From Nannobrachium achirus (Eukaryota > Chordata > Actinopteri > Myctophiformes > Myctophidae): a stretch of DNA of 64,000 bases. Below, in pieces: positions 1-10,336 of the stretch. A program made the position numbers and the translations under genes. Location: NCBI GenBank assembly GCA_963921795.1, contig OY997652.1, forward strand, positions 59,698,756-59,762,755, given 5' to 3'. The number at the start of each line of letters is the position of its first letter. The first letter of the stretch is position 1. Under the pieces are notes generated by a model. That model ran no database searches. It saw only the letters and a list, made by a program, of their open reading frames with translations, and was not told the DNA's origin.

Positions 1-658
1 ATCAATTGAGTGCAAATCCTCCTTTGGCAGAGGTCCTGGAGAAACGCCTCCCTCTTTAAGACCCAGACAACCAAACTCACAGCAAGGATGCCTCGCCACA
101 TAAAGCTTGTAATCACCTGATTCCCAAGTGAATTCAACATAAAACCCATGCATTTAGGTCTGAAAAATACCCCTAAAATGTCTTCTAAGTCCTAATGGTT
201 TCCGGCCAACGTATGTCTTTATGAACAGTGGTGCTCATTTTTAAACACTTCTGCTGCCCCTTACTTTGAAGGGATGAATTTTCCTTGCTGCTCGCGCCGC
301 TTCCTCCATAGGCTGTCACTCTTATTTTGAAGGGCAGGGCGGGAATTTGCGCCGATTTCTATTCACTTGACTTTGTTCAACGTTTAGCCCATCTAGTCAC
401 ATGACAGTGTGTTGACAAAGCTGTCCGGCCGCCATCCGAGTGCATATTGAGCTGTAAACATGCCAGCCTTGGGATCAAAATGTATTGTTTCGAGTAAATG
501 AAGTTTCTTTATGAGAGATCAGTATTAATATTATTTAATATTTTTACAGTATTAGTGACGAGCTGACCCGTCAACGGCGCCATGGTATTAACCCTTTCAT
601 TGACGAGCTGAAATGTCAACGGTAGCATAAGTGTCAATGTCAAGAACCCCTAGAAATA
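1..658. other. No gene recognised; AT-rich intergenic DNA
   Basis: I see no coding sequence, RNA gene or clear transposon boundary. Around 544-625 two similar phrases (GACGAGCTGACCCGTCAAC and GACGAGCTGAAATGTCAAC) lie about 55 bp apart, which may be a degenerate tandem or transposon remnant. The extreme left edge (TGCAAATCCTCC...GCAGAGGTC) resembles a phrase near 4622, suggesting another unassigned repeat. Confidence 0.5.
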
Positions 659-986
659 AGCCCTATTCACGGCCCGCCCACTCAGCAAATTTCTCAGCAA
701 CTTCCTGGTGCTGACGTCAGTTTAGAAGGGTACAATAACACAGACATTGCTGGACTTAAAGCCAACAAATCATTATTTCGAACGGTAAAGTAAATTATAA
801 CGCTTTGTGCCTTTTACTATCTTGTGTTCTTGATCATGCTAGCCGTATTTTATACTTTACTATTCGGAAATTACATTAAAATTGCGATTTCTGTGTTAAC
901 TCTATGGGCTTTTAGCAGGGTTTTACCCTTCAAAACGTGACTTCAGCACCAGGGGGATGCTGAGTGGGCGGGCAGTGAATAGGGCT
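659..986. mobile_element. MITE with AGCCCTATTCACGGC termini
   Basis: Terminal inverted repeats start AGCCCTATTCAC and end GTGAATAGGGCT. An internal inverted block (CTTCCTGGTGCTGACGTCA against a degenerate copy near 940-955) extends the fold. AATA flanks both ends (655-658 and 987-990), a possible 4-bp duplication, although a TA duplication cannot be excluded. Two further copies occur: a 3'-truncated one from 1500 and one nested at about 19672-19989. No transposase is encoded; superfamily unassigned. Confidence 0.7.
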
Positions 987-989
987 AAT

Positions 990-1290
990 ATACTGTATGT
1001 ATTTGACCTCTGACCCCATCTCAAAATATGTTGTTCCAGGGACCCTCCCAGAAGCAAATATTTACAAAAGTTTGCTTTAAAAATATATATTTAAAGGTTT
1101 GCAAAAATGTTCACGATTTTGCTATTTTTTAATAGTTAAAGCATACATTTTAGTTTAGGCTATTAGGGCCAAATTTGGAGGAAAACATTCCGTAAAAAAA
1201 TAATAATGCAGATCTACAAGCTCACAGTGCTTCGAATTGCGAGAGATTTGGAGGCCATATGGATAACCACTGGGAACTCTGGTCAATAAC
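990..1290. repeat. Fragment of the CAGGGGYGTC-element core, with a half hairpin
   Basis: The phrases CTCAAAATAT...CCAGGGACC...AGAAGCAAA and TTTGCACAxxTTTTCACGATTTT match the interior of the elements at 32566-33099 and 50409-50891. A single arm of the dispersed hairpin (GCAGATCTACAAGCTCACAG) is seen at 1207-1227. No intact ends are visible, so this is a decayed fragment. Confidence 0.55.
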
Positions 1291-1499
1291 GTTTAATAAT
1301 TGGTTCAAATTGGAGCACTCTGAAGTATCTCAACATGTATTTTGCCTTTTGTCTTTATATAATTTGAATTTGGGCCGCTATGTAGCCCTAGCCTCTAGTT
1401 AGAATCTAATTGTTTAAATGATCAAGTAATTTTTTTTCAAAGGGCTGAGAGTTTTTATTTCCTTTGTCTGGAATTATCCACCATCTGACATGACACAAT

Positions 1500-1697
1500 T
1501 AGCCCTATTCACGGCCCACCCACTCAGCAAATTTCTCAGCAACATCCTGGTGCTGACGTCAGTTTTGAAGGGGAAACATATACAGCAATAGCTGGACTTA
1601 AAGCCAACAAATCATTATTTTGGACGGTAAAGTAAATTATAATGCTTTGTGCCTTTTACTATCTTGTGTTCTTGATCATGCTAGCCGTATCTTATAC
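1500..1697. mobile_element. 3'-truncated copy of the AGCCCTATTCAC MITE
   Basis: The first ~200 bp closely match the element at 659-986, including the GGTGCTGACGTCAG block and the CAACAAATCATTATTT segment. The match stops near 1697, and the right terminus is absent. Confidence 0.65.
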
Positions 1698-2143
1698 TTT
1701 TTAATACATTTGATTGTTTAGGGTTTTTTCTTTTGCCTCTTTGTTGTACATTGGAGCGATTCTCTTGTACAGTATGTGATTCAATAACCCCCTTTTATTG
1801 TCTTGTTCTGTGATGAGCATTCTTGACAGATCACAGCCCAGGATTGACAGTGTTGCTCTGCTCAACATCCCAGGCGACAGACAGTGTACAGTAAACTCTA
1901 CTCCAACACTGGTCTCCAACATGTGGCACACAGCCAGGGGCGTCACAAGGGGGGGAAACGTGGGACTGAGTTACTAGGGCCCAAGGTGGATGGGCCTTAA
2001 TTATGTTATACTTTAGCTATTGAAACATAGCAGATATACAAGCTCGCAGCGTGGCACCGATATTTTGAGATGTTGGGTGTGGGGGGGGGGGGGGGGGGGG
2101 CAAATACATGGCCCCAAATACATGTCATTTTGGGGGTCCTTCA

Positions 2144-2364
2144 CATTAGGAGATCTGACTAGAAGACAGACTGACCCGCACACTGCCGCTTGTCCGTTTC
2201 AGAATATTTATTAATTATTTATTAACGTTTCGGTCACCAGACCTTTCTCAAGCTCGAGCTTGAGAAAGGTCTGGTGACCGAAACGTTGCTACATTAATAA
2301 ATATTCTGAAACGGACAAGCGGCAGTGTGCGGGTCAGTCTGTCTTCTAGTCAGATCTCCTAATG
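2144..2364. repeat. Large near-perfect palindrome, arms ~110 bp
   Basis: The centre is AGCTCGAGCT at 2251-2260. Reading outward, both arms carry TGAGAAAGGTCTGGTGACCG, then AATAAATATTCTGAAACGGA, GCGGCAGTGTGCGGGTCAGT and GTCTTCTAGTCAGATCTCC. A few bases of length difference near 2210-2225 are the main asymmetry. There is almost no spacer. It resembles two head-to-head copies of one short repeat embedded in the hAT element at 1935. Confidence 0.85.
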
Positions 2365-2439
2365 TTTTGTAACCCACGCACCTGCTAAGAGAGGAACTGG
2401 GTGTGCGTAAGCCTTCCCTTCAAGGGGTCCTTCACATGA

Positions 2440-2620
2440 AAATTTTTAACACACGGGTGACTAACAGGACCGATTTTGAGATTGCAAAGAGCAATAACTC
2501 TCCCTGTGAAGGACTCCGAAATTTCCCCTTCCATGACTTTTCCAAAATACTCAAGACATATGTTCTCCTTTTTTTTCTGAATCATTTCCTGGGCCAAAAA
2601 TGTACCTGTCAATTTGACTG
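2440..2620. repeat. Dispersed repeat shared with 61783-61890
   Basis: The block containing TAACACACGGGTGACTAACA, GCAATAACTCTCCCTGTGAA and CTTCCATGACTTTTCC recurs near 61783-61890 in the same orientation. No termini are recognised. Confidence 0.6.
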
Positions 2621-3006
2621 ATAAATGCAGTCAGAGTGGAAGTGAAAACATACCCAGGGCCCACAATTTGGTGCGAAACCCCTGCACGCAGCCCCCGGCC
2701 CTTGGCCCACCCCGGGGCCCCCCCTCTGCACTCCCTCTGTTACTTTTCTTTTTTAAACTTGTTGGGAGAGCAGATGTCATGAATTAAACATTGCATACCA
2801 GCCGTTATGTAATAAAGGGTCAAAGGCACATCATGCTAATCAAAGACTCTGCGATGGGATATACAAAAATGGCTCGGCTCACAACGCGTCACGGCGCGAT
2901 GTGTTGTGAGCTAGTATGAAATGTATTATTAGTGTGGTACTTGTCCTACTTTATTCCATCCATCTTTCCTTTCCTAGATCAGGGGTTCCCGAACTTTTTT
3001 GTCTCA

Positions 3007-4131
3007 GGGCAGATATTCACCTATAACATCCACATGGACCATCCGCCGATTACAACATCAGATGGCAACGCTCTGCGAGAGGTCAATGACTTCAAATACT
3101 TGGGTTCCTGGATGAACTCCACAGAACAGGACCTTAACACATCGGACGCCCACGTGGTTTTGAGGTCTTAATTTGCTGGTGCCCATGGCAACGCGTCATT
3201 TTACCTACCGGCGAGAGTACTGGCGAGAAAAGTAATCCGAGTAAATGTAATCCGAGTATGTCCTGTTTATTTCGTGAAAATCTTTTCTTTCAGTCAGGAC
3301 CGTTTTTTATCATTTCTAAGCCACAGTGTTTGTGTTACGGCATGTAGAAGAGGCTGCCGTTTTGAGAAAAAAATGAAAAAAGGAAGAGAATCCGGAGAAA
3401 ACAGCATTTTTGTGCAGCCGCTAAACAGGAAGTCAACGAGACACACAGCACGTCCGGGTGACGTAATTGCGCGCTGCATGTTGGGAAATGGAGTTTGTTT
3501 CATCACCGCAGTAGCCAAGTGCAGTAGCTACAGTACAGTATAGTTTACTGTACAACGCGTCAAACGCGTCGTGGGCCTCCAGCGACATCAAAGAAATTGA
3601 CTTGTAGACACCACGTGGGCATCCGATGTGTTAAGGTCAGAAAGGCACTAGCGTGGAGGGCCCTGAATGGCATATCAAGAGTGTGGTGCTTGAATCTCCC
3701 CCGACACATAAAGCTGAGCCTATTCCACGCCACTGTGGAGTCTGTCCTCCTGTATGGCTGCAAAAGCTGGACCCTGACACCCACCCTGCAGAAGTCCCTG
3801 GATGGGTGCTACACCAGAATGCTACGAGCTGTTCTGAATGTGGACCAGAACATCCACATTACCAACAAGGACCTGTACAGGCAACTGCCGAGGCTCAGCA
3901 AGAAGGTAGCAGCTAGGAGGATGAAGCTGGCCGGCCACTGCCACAGACATCGGGAGCTCCCGCCTCCCGGCCAGCAGGCTAGTCCTGTGGGAACCAACGT
4001 GCGGGCATCGATCGCGAGGACGTTCCACGTTAACGTATATGGACGTCCTGAAGAAGGATGTGGGAGCTGAAAGCTCTTCGGAGCTGGCCGGGTGTATGGA
4101 GAACCGGAAAGATTGGAGAATCCGATGGAAG
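3007..4131 (+). pseudogene. LINE reverse transcriptase C-terminal remnant, interrupted and frameshifted
   Basis: This is the 3' end of a non-LTR retrotransposon protein. The part before 3137 reads ...VNDFKYLGSWMNSTEQDL, a conserved segment late in the reverse transcriptase. After an inserted TTAA transposon (3138-3630) the frame resumes KVRKALAWRALNGISRVW, then LLYGCKSWTLT and RRMKLAGHCHRH. Near 3975 a frameshift moves the continuation (LWEPTCGHRSRG, TYMDVLKKDVGAESS) to another frame, ending around 4131. The endonuclease and catalytic YxDD regions are missing. The family is a LINE; the clade is not certain. This copy cannot encode an active enzyme. Confidence 0.85.
3138..3630. mobile_element. 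TTAA-flanked MITE inserted in the LINE remnant
   Basis: TTAA at 3134-3137 and 3631-3634 flanks termini CACATCGGACGCCCACGTGG and its inverted counterpart (CCACGTGGGCATCCGATGTG). Removing the insert and one TTAA restores a continuous LINE frame, which supports the boundary. TTAA duplication is the hallmark of piggyBac-type transposition; the superfamily call is inferred from that alone. Confidence 0.8.
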
Positions 4132-4139
4132 CTCGTCTG

Positions 4140-4950
4140 AGGACGACCGAGAGAGATATTTGCGTGTGTGTGACTCGAGGCAACCCCACTTGCAATTTCC
4201 AATTGCATCTCTCTAGTTATTATCATTTACCACTTAAGCCCCATATGGGAAGCCGGCTTCCCATAACCAGTCACACAACTGTTTTTGTTCTGTTATTGGT
4301 CAATAAATCAATAGAGACAACATCAAATTACAATGTTCTGCTACAGGGGCCCTACAGCACATACGATCAGCTGCCATTGTATTTTTCATCCATGCATTAC
4401 TCATATTACAGTATTATTACTACTTATTGTTATTTTTCACCCTATACTTTAACATTACTAATATATTACAGCACTACTCTCACTAAAACATCTGTAGAGT
4501 TTACATAGTTTGAAATATATTCATAAGACTTTGCCTATCAATTGATGACACCTTGATGGACAATTTCTCTATTCACTATTATGTCTCCAGTGAGGTCTTG
4601 AGTCTTTTTCACTATTCAGAATGCAAATCTTCCATAGGCGGAGGTCTTTTTAAATCCTCTTTTCCCTAGTAAGTGATCACAGCATTACAATTTGGTAAGA
4701 GAAATGTGATGTTTTACACTGCATTTGTGAGTTTTCAGGGGTTAGCTTACATTTGGTGGGTCAAGAGTAGCCACAATCATTGTAGTTTTGTGTCCACAAC
4801 TGTTCCAATTTGGGCATGCATTTTAGGCGGACTTTTCCCCTGGACCCCCCTGGGGTTCAAGTTTTTGTTGTTACATCTGTTGAAAATCTGCTATTTTCAG
4901 TGAGTACCACAGTTCTAATTTGGGCTTAGCGGTGGCGATGCAGGCCATCT
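4140..4950. other. No gene recognised
   Basis: AT-rich sequence without recognisable coding, RNA or transposon termini. Open frames here (138 and 76 residues) have low-complexity, Y/T/S-rich composition and no domain I recognise. Confidence 0.45.
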
Positions 4951-4956
4951 CAGAAC

Positions 4957-5472
4957 CAGGGGCGTCAATTGGGTATGGCAGGGGTATGCAGCTGCCATAC
5001 CCTGGGTCCAGGGGGAAAAATAAAAGTTATGTTTAAATATAAATCCATGAATGTCTCTTTGACTATCTGTGCTGGTTATTATGTTGTTAAATTACAGCAA
5101 AATAACTACAAATGCCAAATGTAACACAATGGTCACTTTAACAAGGTATTATAATTATATTCTCCACACTTTTATTCCCCTCATCTTGACAACATAGTAT
5201 ATTCCCAGGTTCCGCAGGTCAGTTGCACAGGTGCAATGCATTATTGTTAATTGTGGCACGTTTACTAACATGCCAAGTTTATCTGCACTTGAACAACCGT
5301 TCCAGGCTGCCATATCCAGCCCAAGAAACCGTAGAAACGGGGTAAAAAAAAAAAATTGTACTTCTTAAAATCATGCCTGTTGTTAAGGTATGGCAACATG
5401 ACTGGTGTCTTGCATGCGAGCCACACCAGTCATGTTGCCATACCTTAGCTTTTTTCTGAACTGACGCCACTG
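4957..5472. mobile_element. hAT-type MITE (CAGGGGCGTCAATTGG...)
   Basis: Starts CAGGGGCGTCAATTGG, ends CTGACGCCACTG, flanked by a perfect 8-bp duplication CTCAGAAC (4949-4956, 5473-5480). Near its right end is a hairpin, AAGGTATGGCAACATGACTG paired with its complement (about 5388-5447). A second copy in opposite orientation lies at 48089-48901. Confidence 0.88.
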
Positions 5473-5810
5473 CTCAGAACCACGTGGGCGTGGCGAGACA
5501 GTTCAGAGCCCCCCGTGCCCACATTACAGCCCACACGTCTGAAGTGGTGGCGCTGAAATGTCAGTGACGTCACCCACAGGCAAGGGCTGTCCTCAACTCT
5601 GGATTACATCTCTGTCATCTGAGGGCACTTTCTTGTATCTTATCTCTCGTTTCCATGTTTGTCGTATAGCTTTGATGGCTTTTGGGGGATTTCTCTTCCA
5701 AGCGAATGGCTTGCCACCAGATGATGGGAAAGGGCAGTCTATATTAAAATCAGTATGGGAACTTTTCAACGCTGCGAGAAAACTCCGCGAAGCATGATTG
5801 CCGTTGAGAC
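5473..5810. other. No feature recognised; possible unique DNA
   Basis: Roughly 330 bp without repeats I recognise. It may be ancestral host sequence between two hAT insertions. No splice-bounded exon could be supported. Confidence 0.4.
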
Positions 5811-6000
5811 TAGGGATGGGACGATAAGCGATATTATCGTTTATCGTGATAAAAAAACACTCACGATAATCGTATGGTGGAGATTTCATTTATCGCGAAA
5901 TCGTCCTCCGTCATGCACTGGGGTCAATTCATCACCTTTTATTTGCCGAGCTGCATATCGGGTATCTTTTAAACCCTCTATAATTGGTAAAAGGTAGTTA

Positions 6001-6075
6001 AAAAATAGCCGATCTACAAGCTAAAAACGTGTCGTGTTGCGAAGCGTTGTGAGCTTGTGTGAGCTTGTAAATCTC
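6001..6075. repeat. Dispersed hairpin, degraded copy
   Basis: Left arm AAAAATAGCCGATCTACAAG. The right arm GCGTTGTGAGCTTGT is duplicated (GAGCTTGTGTGAGCTTGTAA), and pairing is imperfect. Confidence 0.65.
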
Positions 6076-6151
6076 CCCTCTATAATTGGTAAAAGTTACT
6101 TACAATATACATACTTGATACAGTCTTTTTCACTCTACCAAATCTCTTAAA

Positions 6152-6212
6152 GAAAAAAATTGCCGATCTACAAGCTTACAACGCGACTGAGCTTCTAGAT
6201 CTGCTGTTTTTT
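6152..6212. repeat. Dispersed hairpin, short-tip copy
   Basis: Left arm ATTGCCGATCTACAAGCTTA, right arm GAGCTTCTAGATCTGCTGTT, tip ACGCGAC. Confidence 0.65.
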
Positions 6213-6552
6213 GACAAATGTTCCGCCCATGCAGGATAATGAATGTCGGGGATATTTTGATTATCGCAATAATATCGCTAATCGCGATTTCTTTGCTCAC
6301 AATAATCGTGATATGACATTTTCAAATGGTCCCATCCCTAGTTGAGACTCATGAGGGGCTGATTCCTCAGTCTTTCTCAGCGTCTAAGAAGTCCCATTGT
6401 GAAACAGTCATGGAACTGTTGAACTGTGCTGGTGCTGAGTCAGGCAGTCTGTGGTTGCATTTTTCCCCCAAACTGGTCATAATGCCAGTGGCTCCGCTAC
6501 CTCACCAACAAGGAAGCTGTCCATGTCTGAGGCTTTGGATTAGGGCACACGG

Positions 6553-7446
6553 CAGGCATGTGCACACATAGACATCAAAGGGGGCTTGAGCCCCTGCCCT
6601 TTTATCCGCCCGTAAAAAGCGCCCTCTCCAGACCATGAATGCAGTTTTCACGGGGTCTTCTATGTTCCCCAGGTTCTATGTTCCCCACTTCCCCCCCAAA
6701 AAGGTTCTATGTTCCCCGTTCAACCAAAAATAGGATCCACTGTATGTTCCCCACCAAAACTCAAATGCAGGAAATGGTGGGACATCTGGGCACTAAGAAC
6801 ATGTGGGCAATCCTAATTTAGGTGCCCAGTTTCCCAGGTGCCCAGTCTGCCCACATGTCTCCACCCTTAAGTGCCCACGCATCCAGGTACCCACTCGTCC
6901 AAATGCCCACACATGTCCCAAACATAGAACCTTTTTTAAGTTGAGTGGGGAACATACAACCTTTTTTTGTGGGGGTAAGTGGGGAACATAGAACCTTTTT
7001 TTGTGGGGGTAACTGGGGAACTTAGAACCTTTTTTTGTGGGGGTAACTGGGGAACATATAACCTTTTTTTGTGGGGGTAAATGGGGAACATAGGACCTGG
7101 GGAACATAGAACCTGGGGAACATAGGCACGGTCCCGTTTTCTCTATGGTGAAAGAAATGAAAATGCCCTCTTTTTATGCCATACCTGATGGCAGCATTCA
7201 AGAGAATTGCCTTTGTTCAAACTCTCCTGAACTTGAATGCAGCATCTTATGTTGAAAGAATTGCCCTCTCTGTCCATGCCGCTACGCCACATCTCCAGTA
7301 TTCACCTGATTATTCTTAGTTCAGTGTGGTATCAAACGACCTCCAACCTCACAACGTGTTAGAGGTCTGCTATTTTCAATATTTTCACCAAAGGCCCTTT
7401 TAGAAATGTCAGCCCCTGCCTCTCTAACATTCTCTGCACGTCCCTG
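6553..7446. mobile_element. hAT-type element (CAGGCATGTGCACAC...), with nested insert
   Basis: Starts CAGGCATGTGCACACATAGA and ends TCTCTGCACGTCCCTG. Flanks GCACACGG and TCACACGG form an 8-bp duplication with one mismatch. This is one of at least six full-length copies of one family (19560, 21507, 49278, 60517, 62469). The GAATGCAGTTTT segment is split by the inverted-repeat element at about 6650-7131. The central hairpin region (7339-7376) is degraded. Confidence 0.85.
6650..7131. mobile_element. Nested inverted-repeat element made of CTATGTTCCCC units
   Basis: Left end GGGTCTTCTATGTTCCCC. The right end is its approximate complement (GGGGAACATAGGCACGG). Both halves contain tandem repeats of AGGTTCTATGTTCCCC with spacers of about 10-20 bp. 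The centre (6783-6915) is a separate GTGCCCA-rich tandem. It interrupts a sequence intact in sister copies of the surrounding hAT element. Confidence 0.7.
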
Positions 7447-7820
7447 TCACACGGAGATGAGACGAGGCAATACCAGCGGCCTGGCTCCCATGTGGAACAT
7501 GGACTTCATGTGGTCAAGCTATGATGTCAGTTTACCTATCGGAATTTGTGACGTATGACGCCATATTTGGGCAAGGTTTTTCCGTTTTTTTCCGCCCGTC
7601 TCCCATTCAAACAAATTAATATGACATATTTCCGAAACATTGTGTGGGGGGAAAAATGTTATCCTTTTTTACCCTGACCCACTGGCAGCGCGCCCAAGAT
7701 GTTTTGTGCTGATCAGTCGAGTGGTTTGCGAGACTACTGTAGCGCCAGAAAGACCAACAGACAGACCCTCTCTTAGACGGCTTCGACTTTCTCACTGTTA
7801 AACCCCATATCTGTCGAGCA

Positions 7821-8354
7821 CAGTGTTGTTTTTGACAGCAAATTTTGATTTAGTTTTAGTCATAGTCTTTTGAATAAAATGTAACTTAGTTTTAGTCATA
7901 ATTTAGTCACCTGAAAAGTTTTTGTTTTAGTCTAGTTTTAGTTGACTGAATATCATAAGATTTTAGGCAACTAAATCTACAGTTGATTTAGTTGACTAAA
8001 ATGTATTTTGGCAGGCCTTGATGGCATCGCAATGACTGATTTTACACTTGGTTGCGTGCTGAAAATAGCCGATCTACAAGCTCACAACGCGTCGCGCTGC
8101 GACGCGTTGTGAGCTTGTAGATCTGCTATTTTCAGCACGTAACACTGGAGAGCAACCAAACATAAAATGACTCTCTTCTCCACTAGTCCCTCCCCAACAG
8201 TTTAGTCTAGTTTTTTATTTTGTTGACGAAACTGTCAATATATTTAGTCTTCGTTTTAGTCATCACAGCTTAGTTTTTATTTTGTTTTCGTCAGTGAAAA
8301 AACACAGTCGACAACCATTTTTCGTCATAGTTTTAGTCGACAAAATCAACACTG
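7821..8354. mobile_element. hAT-type MITE (CAGTGTTG..., TTTTAGTC-rich)
   Basis: Starts CAGTGTTGTTTTTGACAGC and ends GTCGACAAAATCAACACTG. Flanked by a perfect 8-bp duplication GTCGAGCA (7813-7820, 8355-8362). The body is rich in TTTTAGTC repeats. An excellent hairpin (8055-8139) sits at its centre. It inserted into the TA-type MITE. Confidence 0.92.
8055..8139. repeat. Dispersed hairpin, best-formed copy
   Basis: An 85-bp near-perfect palindrome. Arms run CGTGCTGAAAATAGC, then GATCTACAAGCTCACAACG, then CGTCGC around the 3-nt loop GCT. The one arm mismatch is C versus A next to the GATC. The outer CGTGCTG/CAGCACG is specific to this host element. Confidence 0.93.
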
Positions 8355-8800
8355 GTCGAGCAGAAACCTCGTATCTCCAAGTTTCAGATATGTACATTTT
8401 TCGCAAAGTAAAGCACTATTCATCATACGGTGCGAGGCGTTGTATGCATGTAGATCGGCTGTTTTCACTAGTTTAAATCATTTTATAAATGATAAATACT
8501 ACACAAACGGTTTTGGACATACAAGGTTTCCACCCGACAACGACGATATACTTATTTGACTGGAGTCACCCAGGGCTCCATACTAGGCCCCCTGCTGTTT
8601 TCGCTCGACACAAAATCCCCGCCAAACTTATCTGAAAATGTGCTGGGAGGTGCTGGGAGGTTGTAAAGCTGCTATTTTTTTGCCGCATATTCACCCCCGG
8701 AATAGGGACATTCGAGTGGTTAAATGGCCTTTGGTGCTGTCTATTATAACACATCGCACTATAAAAGAACAGTCTGGAGTAATGCCTATGTTCTTTGTTT

Positions 8801-9000
8801 NNNNNNNNNNNNNNNNNNNNNNNNNNNNNNNNNNNNNNNNNNNNNNNNNNNNNNNNNNNNNNNNNNNNNNNNNNNNNNNNNNNNNNNNNNNNNNNNNNNN
8901 NNNNNNNNNNNNNNNNNNNNNNNNNNNNNNNNNNNNNNNNNNNNNNNNNNNNNNNNNNNNNNNNNNNNNNNNNNNNNNNNNNNNNNNNNNNNNNNNNNNN
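8801..9000. other. Assembly gap (200 N)
   Basis: Exactly 200 unspecified bases, a standard gap length. Open frames crossing it are meaningless. The left edge (ACTATAAAAGAACAGTCTGG..., 8759-8800) is repeated at 9433-9474, so the true gap size may differ. Confidence 0.98.
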
Positions 9001-9179
9001 TGCTCACGGGGAATTCCCGGGGACCACCGACTCCTGGTGCTCCAGAACGGATGCAAAAGTGGTGGCGCCCCCAGTGGAGGACCCCCTGCCACTGCAGCGC
9101 ACATAAAATGCCGTAACTCGGGCTAGGAGCGTCCGGGAGAGCCGGGGCCGGTACCTATTCGTCCGCCAAGGCAACGCGG

Positions 9180-9423
9180 AGACCCCACCCCTCATTTCTC
9201 ACATGGCCCTATTCTAGCGCCACCTTCAGGCCGATTTTTAAAACACATTTTGGACACTGCTCCTACAGTTTTTGCCCTAAAATCACGAATATCACTACAC
9301 AGCATGTCTACACTCATGTCATCAACATGGATCAGGAAGATTTTGGAAAAAACAAATTTTAGCCCTATTTGTGGAGATAAGCCACCTACGGTCGCTTATC
9401 TCCCGATTAGGGAGTCTTACTGG
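9180..9423 (+). mobile_element. Helitron-B fragment with intact 3' terminus
   Basis: Contains the body segment CTCATTTCTCACATGGCCCT...GCGCCACC..GAGGCCGATT, also at 9650-9840 and 22670-22850. It ends with a hairpin CTCCC-GATTA-GGGAG followed by TCTTACTGG and then T, matching the Helitron rule of a short hairpin shortly upstream of CTRR with insertion before T. The 5' end is not identified, and the gap lies upstream. Confidence 0.6.
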
Positions 9424-9543
9424 TATAACACACTATAAAAGAACAGTCTGGAGTAATGCCCATGTTCTTTGTTTGTGGGAGGCCTGTGGTTTTAGGGGGA
9501 CTACAGGGACAACGCCAGGCAAAAGGAACGGTGCTCTCTACTA

Positions 9544-9600
9544 CAGGGGTCTTCAATAGGGGGTCTGGGACCCCTAGGGGGGTCCTCAGAGTTCCTACAG
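9544..9600. repeat. Fragment of the CAGGGGTCTTCAA hAT family
   Basis: CAGGGGTCTTCAATAGGGGG and GGACCCCTAGGGGGGTCCTC match the left ends of elements at 22047 and 25252. It stops at a junction with Helitron-B 5' subterminal sequence. Confidence 0.65.
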
Positions 9601-9979
9601 TCTGTCAGTCAGTTTGTCCGTCACACGTAACGTCACACTTTTGCCCTACTCATAATATCTCCGCCACCGTTGCCCCTATCCATGCCAAACTTTGCACACA
9701 CACTCCTTGGCCGCCAAACCTCAACCTCCACCCCTCATTTCTCACATGGCCCTCTTCTAGCGCCACCATGAGGCCGATTCTTGCGAAACACATTTTTGGA
9801 CACTGCTCCTATGATTTTGCCCTACAATCACGGAAAGCGGTACAGTATTTCTAAAGTCATCTCATCAACATGGATCTGTCCCATTTCCCATATTCCCTCC
9901 TGATTGGCTACAATTGCCTTCTAAAGTTTGTGTATGTAACCTGACAGTCGCTTATCTCCCTATTGGGGAGTCTTACTGG
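9601..9979 (+). mobile_element. Helitron-B copy, 5' truncated
   Basis: Runs from a CAGTTTGTCCGTCACACGT segment (5' subterminal in other copies) through TTTGCCCTACTCATA and the ATGGCCCTCTTCTAGCGCC block to the 3' hairpin CTCCC-TATTG-GGGAG and TCTTACTGG|T. The next bases (9980-10006) are an inverted Helitron-B 5' end (ACTAAACTGCGACCTTCGGTCGCGAA). Confidence 0.65.
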
Positions 9980-10272
9980 TACTAAACTGCGACCTTCGGT
10001 CGCGAATAAAGGCCCATGCACGCACTCTCTCACACAGCGTGCGGACACGCGCCTTGCACTGGATACGGCTGCGTCCAGGCCTTCTCCCCCTCACATTCCG
10101 GGAGCACCCGGCCCAGACATTCAAACTATTCCCCTGTGGAGCTGAATGCCCTGCAGGGGACCTGGGGGAGGAGGGGTGGAGGGATGAGGGGCGTCACAAG
10201 GGGGGGAGGAGTGGGACTGAGCTACTAGGGCCCAAGGTGGAGGGGCCTTCATTATTTTATGCTTTGACTATT

Positions 10273-10336
10273 GAAAAATAGCAGATATACAAGCTCACAG
10301 CGCCGTGCTGCAAGCTTGTAGATCTGCTATTTTTGA
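10273..10336. repeat. Dispersed hairpin
   Basis: Arms GAAAAATAGCAGATATACAAGC and GCTTGTAGATCTGCTATTTT, tip TCACAGCGCCGTGCTGCAA. This is the left hairpin of its host element. Confidence 0.85.

Larger units (their letters stand above)
1935..2684. mobile_element. hAT-type non-autonomous element (CAGGGGCGTCAC...)
   Basis: It begins CAGGGGCGTCACAAGG and ends GGTGCGAAACCCCTG, the same termini as elements at 10186, 32566, 50409 and 52245. Flanks are CACACAGC and CACGCAGC, an 8-bp target duplication with one mismatch, as expected for hAT. The interior has half a hairpin (2027-2050), a poly-G run (2071-2100), a large palindrome (2144-2364) that probably inserted later, and a segment shared with 61780-61890. 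No transposase frame is present. Confidence 0.8.
5811..6340. mobile_element. hAT-type MITE (TAGGGATGGGACGAT...)
   Basis: Starts TAGGGATGGGACGATA and ends GGTCCCATCCCTA, with a perfect 8-bp duplication GTTGAGAC (5803-5810, 6341-6348). The interior has long inverted ATCG-rich segments (CACGATAATCG / AATAATCGTGAT) and two copies of the dispersed hairpin (6001-6075, 6152-6212). Confidence 0.9.
7809..8547. mobile_element. TA-type MITE (CGTCGTTGTCGGG family), split by a hAT
   Basis: The left end ATCTGTCGAGCA is interrupted after 12 bp by the hAT at 7821-8354, then continues GAAACCTCGTATCTCCAAG. The right end is GGTTTCCACCCGACAACGACGA followed by TA. Other copies are at 13162, 16345, 30009, 56146 and 57620. 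A half hairpin lies at 8432-8472. Confidence 0.72.

Noticed and set aside
6793..7107. 104-residue frame MFPRSYVPHLPPQ...
   Set aside because: It is a translation of the CTATGTTCCCC tandem units of a nested element.
8638..9126. 162-residue frame across the gap
   Set aside because: Most of it is N; the flanks are transposon fragments.
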